Source: Ligaoa zhengdingensis
GTDB lineage: Bacteria; Bacillota; Clostridia; Oscillospirales; Ruminococcaceae
Assembly (NCBI RefSeq): GCF_014384885.1
Contig: NZ_JACRST010000046.1
Span: 1 to 6,670, forward strand
DNA length: 6,670 nt
Direction of reading: 5' to 3'
In this document: positions 1 through 5,587 of the stretch, one piece after another
Layout of the letters: the number at the start of each line of letters is the position of its first letter
How positions within the stretch are numbered: position 1 is the stretch's first letter
Notes under the pieces: model-generated
Database searches by the model: none
What the model saw: only the letters and a program-made list of their open reading frames with translations
Told to the model about the DNA's origin: nothing
Program-made: the position numbers and the translations under genes

Positions 1-3
1 GGT

Positions 4-9
4 CTCCTT
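4..9 (-). promoter_or_regulatory. Ribosome binding site of a gene starting just outside the window
   Basis: Read on the minus strand, the window ends with AAGGAG followed by three more bases. This is a near-perfect Shine-Dalgarno core, so a start codon is expected within about ten bases beyond position 1. The next gene in the same direction is therefore probably transcribed through, or from within, the 1-162 gap. The start codon itself cannot be seen. Confidence 0.45.
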
Positions 10-21
10 AACTGATTTTTC

Positions 22-41
22 TCCGGTGGGTACTCACCGGA
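22..41 (-). other. Perfect 7-bp hairpin in the leader of the next gene
   Basis: TCCGGTG (22-28) and CACCGGA (35-41) are perfect inverted copies around a six-base loop (29-34). On the minus strand the hairpin ends 12 bases before the AAGGAG ribosome binding site at 4-9. It is followed there by A-rich sequence, not a T-run, so it does not look like a terminator in that direction. On the plus strand it is followed only by TTTGCTT, a weak tract. It is best read as a structured leader or a small repeat unit. Confidence 0.5.
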
Positions 42-147
42 TTTGCTTGCTAATCTCCCAAAATCGTATTCCCCGAAGATTCCTCCGTGAAATGTCCCTT
101 CACTTTACAACGGACACAAAAAGGGCGTTTGTTGAGTACCGGATTTC

Positions 148-187
148 AAAAAAGTCAAAAAATCATTGGATTTCCCATGTGAAAGCC
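148..187 (-). terminator. Weak candidate intrinsic terminator after the SIMPL gene
   Basis: On the minus strand an imperfect hairpin spans the last SIMPL codons: arms 181-187 and 168-174, six of seven positions paired, with a six-base loop at 175-180. A few bases further on come two T6 runs, at 157-162 and 148-153, separated by GAC. The T-rich tail fits a terminator, but the stem is short and AT-rich, so efficiency is doubtful. The T-runs start directly after the SIMPL stop codon. Confidence 0.33.
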
Positions 188-822
188 ACTGTGTCTGTCA
201 CATCAATATCAACCGGCTCAATCTCAGGTGCGGCGCACTTGCTCATCGCCATGAGAGGCTGAATGCAGTCTTCAACATCGTAGCTTGTTCTGGAAAAAAC
301 ATTGAGTTCGCCCCAGTTGTAGTCGATGTTGAGCAACTGCCCAAGCGTACTGCCTGATGCTTTGCAAAGAATCTCCGCCTTTGCCCTGGCGTTCTCCGTC
401 GCATTGATCAGCAGCTCTTCGCTGACTCTTGCCGGGTTTTTCACGGTGAACGCAATGCTGAGTTCTGGTTGCGCCCCACAATCCGCAATCGCAGAAATGA
501 CCTTTGCAAGCTGTTTGCTGTCAAAGTCAAATGCAAGTTTCAAGCGATAGCTGCAAGCATATCCGACAAACTCTCGCTTGTAATTTCCTTGCCGATCCTT
601 GACGTTCTCGTATCTTGTCTGGACATCAAAGCTCGTGGTTTTCAAGTCTTCTTTGCGATACCCAACGCAGACTGCGGCACCTTGCAGTCTTTCGATTCTC
701 TCGGCAGCTTCCGACATTGCACGGTCATAGGTTTTAGATAAGGTTTCAATGTTCAAGGAGAGGATGATGTAATCCGGTCTTGCGGAGACATTTCCTGTCC
801 CTTTTACGGTGATCGTTCTCAT
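163..822 (-). CDS. SIMPL-domain (DUF541) protein, cytoplasmic form
   Basis: This 219-residue protein matches the SIMPL/DUF541 family (YggE, BP26) by recalled pattern. It opens with an ITVKGTGNVSARPD segment at residues 4-17, then a beta strand and a helix rich in alanine and glutamate (about 34-50). A central part follows with YACSYRLKL near 88-96, and a later helix near 135-155 (SEELLINATENARAKAEIL). There is no signal peptide or membrane helix, whereas YggE and BP26 are exported, so this copy probably acts in the cytoplasm. Family function is poorly defined and no catalytic residues are known. The ATG overlaps the VWA stop as ATGA (819-822), and GGGAG lies at 829-833, six bases upstream, so the two genes are translationally coupled. 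The family call is firm; the role is unknown. Confidence 0.85.
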   Translation of the reverse strand: MRTITVKGTGNVSARPDYIILSLNIETLSKTYDRAMSEAAERIERLQGAAVCVGYRKEDLKTTSFDVQTRYENVKDRQGNYKREFVGYACSYRLKLAFDFDSKQLAKVISAIADCGAQPELSIAFTVKNPARVSEELLINATENARAKAEILCKASGSTLGQLLNIDYNWGELNVFSRTSYDVEDCIQPLMAMSKCAAPEIEPVDIDVTDTVAFTWEIQ

Positions 823-1478
823 TGCTTTCTCCCGTCCTTTCTGGAATTGAAGTCCTCATCAATACGCTTTTTCCAATTCGTGCCCAGTGGTACGCTGCAT
901 CGGACAGCAGAAACCGCTTCGCTCAGAACTTCATAGTTGAGCTGCGTTCCCTCATGGTCAGAGTGGTAGTTGACCGCTCGGTCTGCACCAATTCCGAAAT
1001 GCCTTGCCGTCTCAACCGCGTCGATGTTTGCGCCGAGGAACAAAAACTCCCAGCCATACTTTTCCTTCTGACGCTCAATCATTTTCTTGACCTTCTCGCT
1101 GTCATAACGGCGGCTTGCATTCTCCATGCCGTCCGTTGTGATGACGAACAGAGTATGTTCAGGGACATCTTCATTTCTTGCGTACTTATGGACATTTCCA
1201 ATGTGATGAATCGCTCCGCCGATAGCATCCAGAAGCGCGGTGCAGCCGCGAACGGAATAGTCCCTGTCGGTCATCGGCTCGACCTTTTGAACCGGTACAC
1301 GGTCATGAATAACCTCGCTCACGTTGTCAAAGAGGACGGTAGAGATCAATGCCTCGCCATTCTCCCTTTTCTGCTTTTCAATCATGGAGTTGAAGCCTCC
1401 GATGGTGTCTGCTTCCAGCCCGCTCATAGAACCGCTGCGATCAAGGATGAATACGATCTCCGTCAAGTTCTTTCTCAT
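819..1478 (-). CDS. Von Willebrand factor A (VWA) domain protein with intact MIDAS
   Basis: This 219-residue protein is essentially one VWA domain. The first strand (EIVFILD) leads into DRSGSMS, giving the metal-ion-dependent adhesion site residues D13, S15 and S17. The third and fourth ligands are T80 in GCTALLDAIG and D116 in FVITTDGMEN. All five expected MIDAS positions are present, so divalent metal binding is likely. There is no signal peptide, anchor or extra enzymatic domain, which suggests a cytoplasmic protein-protein adaptor, as in VWA proteins of terD-like or chaperone modules. GGAGG at 1487-1491 lies eight bases before the ATG. The stop overlaps the SIMPL start by four bases. A terminator lies directly upstream, so expression is probably partly separate from the polymerase genes. 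The partner is unknown. Confidence 0.9.
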   Translation of the reverse strand: MRKNLTEIVFILDRSGSMSGLEADTIGGFNSMIEKQKRENGEALISTVLFDNVSEVIHDRVPVQKVEPMTDRDYSVRGCTALLDAIGGAIHHIGNVHKYARNEDVPEHTLFVITTDGMENASRRYDSEKVKKMIERQKEKYGWEFLFLGANIDAVETARHFGIGADRAVNYHSDHEGTQLNYEVLSEAVSAVRCSVPLGTNWKKRIDEDFNSRKDGRKQ

Positions 1479-1497
1479 GTTCAGTACCTCCGCATAT

Positions 1498-1538
1498 AAA
1501 AAATATGACTGCTTGGCGTCTCACCTTACAGTCATATT
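1498..1538 (-). terminator. Intrinsic terminator after the YolD-like gene, directly upstream of VWA
   Basis: AATATGACTG (1502-1511) and CAGTCATATT (1529-1538) form a perfect 10-bp stem. Inside it a second short stem (GGTG/CGCC with one wobble pair, loop AGA on the minus strand) can stack. On the minus strand the stem runs straight into a T6 tract (1498-1503); on the plus strand no T-run follows. It therefore terminates minus-strand transcripts leaving the YolD-like gene. The tract ends only six bases before the GGAGG of the VWA gene. Confidence 0.75.
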
Positions 1539-1541
1539 GTA
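1536..1541 (-). promoter_or_regulatory. Possible -10 element overlapping the terminator arm
   Basis: Minus-strand TACAAT at 1541-1536 differs from TATAAT at one position. A transcript starting about seven bases on (near 1529) would lack most of the 5' arm of the terminator and would reach the VWA gene unhindered. No good -35 box lies at 16-18 bases; TTGCCA lies upstream but 27 bases away. The call rests on the -10 alone and on the need for a VWA promoter. Confidence 0.2.
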
Positions 1542-1580
1542 CTTCGGTATTCACTTCATTTGGTCGCATGGCAAGCGACA

Positions 1581-2003
1581 TTATTCCAGCGATGAGAACA
1601 GCTCTCCGTCAATGCTTAGAACGTCATCTATCGGAATCTTCGTGCCGTCCTGCATGGTGATCCGCCGCTCAAAATCATCGACCTTTTTGACCGCGCCGGT
1701 TGCTGTTATGTATTTGCCGCCAGCCTTCCGCTCATCGGGCTGGAAGTAGGTGATGGTGACTTTCGGTGCTTCATTAAGGGCATCCATAAGAAGCTGATAC
1801 TTCATGTCCAATGCAGTCAGAGCTTCCTCGTCAAGCTCAATCCTTTCGTCGGTCAGACGCCCGGTTTCCTTGATAGCGGAGTCGTAGCCCGTGAGGGCGG
1901 CGAAGGGAGCAAACTGCGCTGCTCGATCTGACATTGGCATCTGCGGTCGCGTCTTTGAAACGTGGTGAGGGAGATTGATAATCTCGTCGTACCTATTGTT
2001 CAT
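1581..2003 (-). CDS. YolD-like protein, presumed partner of the Y-family polymerase
   Basis: The protein has 140 residues from the chosen start. Its first half is a conserved N-terminal extension (NNRYDEIINLPHHVSKTRP, then MSDRAAQFAPFAALTGYDSAI). The second half has the YolD pattern: a helix (LDMKYQLLMDAL), then beta strands KVTITYF, KYITATGAVKKV and RRITMQDGTKIPIDDVLSIDG. In Bacillus subtilis YolD-family proteins are encoded with UvrX or YqjW and are thought to serve as UmuD-like partners; the polymerase two genes upstream fits this. The open frame extends to an ATG at 2027, but nothing like a ribosome binding site precedes it. GGGAG (2017-2021) lies before the ATG at 2003, so that start is preferred although the 13-base gap is long. 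An intrinsic terminator follows the stop. Confidence 0.85.
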   Translation of the reverse strand: MNNRYDEIINLPHHVSKTRPQMPMSDRAAQFAPFAALTGYDSAIKETGRLTDERIELDEEALTALDMKYQLLMDALNEAPKVTITYFQPDERKAGGKYITATGAVKKVDDFERRITMQDGTKIPIDDVLSIDGELFSSLE

Positions 2004-2016
2004 GTGTATTGTGCAT

Positions 2017-2021
2017 CTCCC
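2017..2021 (-). promoter_or_regulatory. Ribosome binding site deciding the YolD-like start
   Basis: Minus-strand GGGAG, within a longer GGAAGGGAGA purine stretch, lies 13 bases before the ATG at 2003. It lies inside the reading frame if translation began at 2027. No purine-rich site precedes the 2027 ATG, so the inner start is favoured. The spacing is longer than usual, so the call is moderate. Confidence 0.45.
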
Positions 2022-2039
2022 TTCCATGTAACCGGGGAT

Positions 2040-2483
2040 TTATAACTGTCTTTGCAAATATATCATGTCAACAAGTTGAACACCACACTCAAATATCGGA
2101 TGGTCATAATGGTCAGTAAAGAAATTAGGGATGCAATGAGAGCGTGTAAAACCGCATTTCTCATAAAACGGAACAGTCAACGCACTATCTCCTGTCCCTA
2201 CTTGCATAATAGAGTATTTCCCTGTATATCGGTGAATTAAGAAGTTAATTAGGGCTTTTCCGTAACCGCAGCCCTGATATTCTGGCTTTACAGCAATATT
2301 CTTGATTTCAAGAATCGCGTTTCCCTCATCGGTAACGATACACTCTGCTTTCACGCCATTATCATCAAGTACATACATGGTTCCCTTTTCAAGATAGCGG
2401 TGAATCATATCTTCCTGCTCATCTGCCAGCAACAATAAGTCCATATAAAGCATCTTATCATCAACAATTTCTTTGAACACCAT
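2040..2483 (-). CDS. GNAT-family N-acetyltransferase
   Basis: This 147-residue protein has the GNAT acetyl-CoA fold. Strand 4 (EIKNIAVKPEY, residues 59-69) leads into the pyrophosphate-binding loop QGCGYG (70-75), the canonical Q-x-x-G-x-G motif, followed by helix KALINFLIHRY. The motif B region ends in FYEKCGF (106-112), typical of small-molecule or protein acetyltransferases. The substrate cannot be told from sequence. A longer frame begins with a TTG at 2498, but GGAGG at 2490-2494 sits six bases before the ATG at 2483 and would lie inside the longer frame, so the ATG is chosen. The gene is about 40% GC in the lines counted, against about 55% in the adjacent polymerase, and it separates the polymerase from its YolD partner. 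It is probably a later insertion carried in the same transcript. Confidence 0.9.
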   Translation of the reverse strand: MVFKEIVDDKMLYMDLLLLADEQEDMIHRYLEKGTMYVLDDNGVKAECIVTDEGNAILEIKNIAVKPEYQGCGYGKALINFLIHRYTGKYSIMQVGTGDSALTVPFYEKCGFTRSHCIPNFFTDHYDHPIFECGVQLVDMIYLQRQL

Positions 2484-2489
2484 ATTTGA

Positions 2490-2494
2490 CCTCC
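2490..2494 (-). promoter_or_regulatory. Ribosome binding site deciding the GNAT start
   Basis: Minus-strand GGAGG ends six bases before the ATG at 2483. It lies between that ATG and the alternative TTG at 2498, so it supports the shorter protein beginning MVFKEIV. Confidence 0.7.
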
Positions 2495-2518
2495 GCAAAT
2501 TCCGATTAGTTTGATCCT

Positions 2519-4027
2519 TTATGCCTTATGCCCGCCGATCTGTGCATTCCGATCCTTTGCCGTTGCACCTTCTTCAAGATTCATTGCCTTGAGGATGGCG
2601 TTCTTTCCATACTTCTTCTTGATGGCAAGCGTGGCGGCTTGTATCTTCCGCTCACGCTCCAAAGCGGCATCTTCGGCTTTCTGTTTTTCCTCTTCGGCGG
2701 CATAGTCGGTAAAGAGGTCGAGCTGGACTGCACCGTCGTTTTTCTTCGGTACATCAGCTTCCGGCAGCACATGATTTGCCACAACATACATACGGCGGAC
2801 AAGCAGATTCTTATCCACGATCCGGTCGAAGAGTTCTGACACAGCACACATTATTTTGCGAGTAGATGATGTGTGACCGTCGAGATTGATAGAGCCGTGC
2901 GCCTGTTTCGGAATCTGCCTCCCATAATGATCTGTCTCAACCGCGCCGTGATACCTTGCCCGCCGCGCCGGATCGGTCAGGTTCTCAATGTCATAGCCAA
3001 CGGTAAGAACCATCTGATCGGTGACAAGCCCCTTGTCCACCAAGTCCAGCACAAGCAAGTCCGTCATTTCCCGGACAACCAGCTTCGCCTTCTGCGGCTC
3101 ATAGGGGCAGTGCAATACCTGACCGGAGCTGAGGCTGTTGGAGCTGGGACGGTATGCCTTGATTGCTTCAATGGTAGTTGGCTCCCAGCCCCACGCATGG
3201 TCGATGAGCAATTCCGCATTCTTGCCGAAGAGCTTGTAAAGCAAGTCCTCGTTCCGCTCGGAACAGAGGGCAACATCGCCCATGGTGAACATTCCATTCT
3301 GTTCAAGTTTCTTGGCAATGCCTCGACCTACGCGCCAGAAGTCCGTGAGGGGCTGATGCGTCCAAAGCTCACGCCGGAACTTCATCTCATCCAGCTCCGC
3401 AATGCGGACGCCGTTCTTGTCGGCGGGGATGTGCTTCGCCACAATGTCCATTGCCACTTTGCAGAGGAAAAGATTCGTACCGATCCCGGCGGTTGCTGTG
3501 ATGCCGGTTGTCTCAAGTACGTCGAGGATGATCTTCATGGCGAGGTCATGTGCCGAGAGCTTGTAGGTATTCAGGTAGTCCGTCACGTCCATGAACACCT
3601 CGTCGATGGAGTAGACTACGATGTCCTCCGGCGCAATGTACTTGAGATAGACCTGATAGATGCGGGTGCTGTACTCCATGTAGTACGCCATCCGAGGCGG
3701 CGCGATGATGAAGTCAATCGCCAGAGACGGGTTTGCTTGCAGCTCCGAGAAGAAGTGCGATGTGCCGTCCAGTCTGTGTCCCGGTGCGTCGTGCTGCCGT
3801 CCGGCATTCGCTTCCTTCACCCGCTGCTTGACTTCAAACAGCCGCCCGCGTCCGGAGATGCCGTAGCTCTTGAGGGAGGGCGTGACGGCAAGGCAGATGG
3901 TCTTGTCCGTCCGGCTTTCGTCCGCGACAACAAGGTTTGTGTCCAGAGGATCTAAGCCGCGCTCCCTGCACTCCACGGAGGCATAGAAGGATTTCAGGTC
4001 GATTGCGATGTAAGTGCGTTGCTTCAT
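2519..4027 (-). CDS. Y-family DNA polymerase (UmuC/UvrX-type) with beta-clamp motif
   Basis: This 502-residue translesion polymerase would copy damaged template at the replication fork. The palm holds D10 in AIDLKSFYASVE and the D142-E143 pair in YSIDEVFMDVT, the three expected metal ligands. Y15 in FYAS is at the steric-gate position that excludes ribonucleotides. A helix-hairpin-helix thumb follows (DFWRVGRGIAKKLEQNG, 229-245), then a little-finger region (about 300-420). QLDLF (435-439) is a canonical sliding-clamp binding motif. After it comes a charged helical tail (about 441-480) and a conserved-looking end (KNAILKAMNLEEGAT, IGGHKA). No UmuD is nearby; the YolD-like gene probably takes that place. 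GGAGG at 4036-4040 lies eight bases before the ATG. It follows the 510-residue gene by 22 bases, suggesting one transcript. Catalytic competence looks intact. Confidence 0.96.
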   Translation of the reverse strand: MKQRTYIAIDLKSFYASVECRERGLDPLDTNLVVADESRTDKTICLAVTPSLKSYGISGRGRLFEVKQRVKEANAGRQHDAPGHRLDGTSHFFSELQANPSLAIDFIIAPPRMAYYMEYSTRIYQVYLKYIAPEDIVVYSIDEVFMDVTDYLNTYKLSAHDLAMKIILDVLETTGITATAGIGTNLFLCKVAMDIVAKHIPADKNGVRIAELDEMKFRRELWTHQPLTDFWRVGRGIAKKLEQNGMFTMGDVALCSERNEDLLYKLFGKNAELLIDHAWGWEPTTIEAIKAYRPSSNSLSSGQVLHCPYEPQKAKLVVREMTDLLVLDLVDKGLVTDQMVLTVGYDIENLTDPARRARYHGAVETDHYGRQIPKQAHGSINLDGHTSSTRKIMCAVSELFDRIVDKNLLVRRMYVVANHVLPEADVPKKNDGAVQLDLFTDYAAEEEKQKAEDAALERERKIQAATLAIKKKYGKNAILKAMNLEEGATAKDRNAQIGGHKA

Positions 4028-4049
4028 CTTCTTTGCCTCCGCTTTCTTC

Positions 4050-5582
4050 TTAGATTAGCTCTAATGACATTTCATTAGAGTTTTTAATGTTGAATACGAC
4101 ACGCCATTCAATATCACCCTCCACCGGCTCAAAGTGTAGAGAGGAACAAGCCGCATGGAGTTTTTCTTTTGAGCTGCCTCCACACACGATTGCGATTGGA
4201 CCGTCCGCTCCGCCGATAATGCCGATACAAGCAATATCGTTTTGTGCCTCTGGTGCATAGCGGTCAGAGCATGAGGCAATTTCTAAAGGCTTGTCTCCCT
4301 CAGCGCAATCACAGATCGAAATATCATTGTCCGGTTCAGGAGAAAGCGTATAGCTCATAGCAGTAAAATGCGTGGGATAGAACCACCGGTCGGAACCAAC
4401 GAACTTTTCAGAAATTGTTTGCTGCTCCATTTCCTGAACGGTCAATGTATATTTTGTTCCGCTGACCGGATGGGAAAAAGAAAACGAATCGCCGGGAGCG
4501 TGTGTCTTGAAATGCGGTCCCGGGACACGGCGTGACTGCTGTTCCATTGTAAGGGAGAGGGCTTTTATTTCAGGACGGCGTTTGCTTGTCCATGGAAAAG
4601 CTGCCCGAAAAATCATCCATCCATAGGATGTATCCAAACCATAGTGTTCTAATGCCCACTTTGCTTCCGCTTCATTGATCATCCTGTCCGGCAAACATGG
4701 ATTAAAGACCACCGAACAGCCGTGGGAGGTCAGCATTGTTTTCCCGTTCAATTCCAAACGAGGAATAAAGTCAAGGCAAAGTGGATTGTCTAAATCTATC
4801 TGCATTTGCTGCTCCTGTGTGAAGTATTCGCAGGAGTCGTTTTCGGGGTGTAAATCCCATTTAGTCATGAACTTACGAATGTCTTCATCTGGGGTGCGCA
4901 TACAAAAGTCCATGACGAGTCCCTTACTGCAAGAATACGCCGCAGGAATAACCCAATGATGCCCAGCCCAGTCAAATTGCTTATTCAACCGGATTTCCGT
5001 TCCGGCACGGCCTTTTCCCGAATGTCCCCAGAAGTTTCCCTCAAAGTAGACCTTCCACTCAGGCATGGTCAGTTCTGCTTCCGGGTTCATATCAACATCA
5101 TAATAGTCCTCGGTGTACTTGATCTTGCTGTAATCAAAAGATGCTTGCAGTTTTTTGATGTATGCCCACGGCTGTTCCATAGGCGTCAATTTCATTTTCT
5201 CGGCAAGCTCTAATAGCGTTCTTTGCTGATCCTGCGTTGGAGGGTTATCCCGCAAAAAGGCTTCAAATTGGGACTTATCCAACATCCACGCCTGTTCCAA
5301 CGCTGCCGAATCACTGCAAGCAAGGAGCAGCCTCAAAAAGTCTTCAAAATTGTTTGCCAACGGATGAACATAATCAGGAGCCGAGTTCATGGGACTAACG
5401 GAAAAAACCACGCCGCCAAAGCCTCGAACAAAGCAGAAGTGGATGCCATCCACACCCGCCCAGCCAAAAATAGATGCACCTTTGGGCGTGCAAAAGTAGG
5501 GGTTATTATCTTCACGACGCTCCACCCCTACGGGCGAAAGGTCAATACCACTCCGCAAAAATTTCTGAAATACTTTATCCAT
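4050..5582 (-). CDS. Unrecognised 510-residue soluble protein with SUKH-like start and GIIGGADGP motif
   Basis: No firm family is recognised. Residues about 28-115 (FGWAGVDGIHFCFV, then VHPLANNFEDFLRLLL) resemble the SUKH (SMI1/KNR4) layout of an aromatic-rich beta sheet followed by a helix, a weak call. The middle (about 170-400) is rich in tryptophan and aromatic residues and probably beta-rich. Near the end, IGIIGGADGPIAI (453-465) copies the signature of sodium-pumping decarboxylase beta subunits. Those are multi-helix membrane proteins, and no membrane segment is visible here. The tail (LHAACSSLHFEPV, then IEWRVVF) follows it. The ATG is six bases after the macro stop, and GGAG at 5593-5596 lies within the end of the macro gene, so translation is coupled to it. 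Base composition is mixed and lower in GC than its neighbours. A decarboxylase label would be wrong; an immunity or binding role is possible but unproven. Confidence 0.85.
   Translation of the reverse strand: MDKVFQKFLRSGIDLSPVGVERREDNNPYFCTPKGASIFGWAGVDGIHFCFVRGFGGVVFSVSPMNSAPDYVHPLANNFEDFLRLLLACSDSAALEQAWMLDKSQFEAFLRDNPPTQDQQRTLLELAEKMKLTPMEQPWAYIKKLQASFDYSKIKYTEDYYDVDMNPEAELTMPEWKVYFEGNFWGHSGKGRAGTEIRLNKQFDWAGHHWVIPAAYSCSKGLVMDFCMRTPDEDIRKFMTKWDLHPENDSCEYFTQEQQMQIDLDNPLCLDFIPRLELNGKTMLTSHGCSVVFNPCLPDRMINEAEAKWALEHYGLDTSYGWMIFRAAFPWTSKRRPEIKALSLTMEQQSRRVPGPHFKTHAPGDSFSFSHPVSGTKYTLTVQEMEQQTISEKFVGSDRWFYPTHFTAMSYTLSPEPDNDISICDCAEGDKPLEIASCSDRYAPEAQNDIACIGIIGGADGPIAIVCGGSSKEKLHAACSSLHFEPVEGDIEWRVVFNIKNSNEMSLELI
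4059..4080. repeat. Perfect 8-bp inverted repeat at the end of the 510-residue gene
   Basis: CTCTAATG (4059-4066) and CATTAGAG (4073-4080) are perfect inverted copies around a six-base loop. On the plus strand T5 follows directly (4081-4085), which resembles a weak terminator for antisense transcription. On the minus strand it lies in the last sense codons and about 30 bases before the polymerase ATG, with no T-run after it. Confidence 0.4.
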
Positions 5583-5587
5583 AAGCC

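Noticed and set aside
26..262. 78-codon plus-strand open frame starting in the terminal gap
   Set aside because: It runs into the antisense of the SIMPL gene, has no ribosome binding site before its start, and its arginine- and serine-rich product is unlike a known family. Kept only as a hint that the gap might be a dispersed repeat.
1143..1157. LexA/DinR-like GAAC...GTTC pair
   Set aside because: The spacer is seven bases instead of four, and it lies inside the VWA coding sequence away from any start.
822..1499. 225-codon plus-strand open frame
   Set aside because: It mirrors the VWA gene, which has a complete MIDAS and a good ribosome binding site.
1563..1579. Five-pair hairpin GTCGC/GCGAC just after the YolD-like stop
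   Set aside because: Short, with no T-run on either side; the adjacent 10-bp stem with T6 is the better terminator.
2235..2250. AATTAA-GAAG-TTAATT hairpin
   Set aside because: A six-pair AT-only stem inside the GNAT coding sequence, readily explained by chance in AT-rich DNA.
2873..3955. 360-codon plus-strand open frame
   Set aside because: It lies wholly antisense to the Y-family polymerase, whose catalytic, thumb and clamp motifs are all intact. Its product has no recognisable domain; it is a by-product of GC-rich codons on the other strand.
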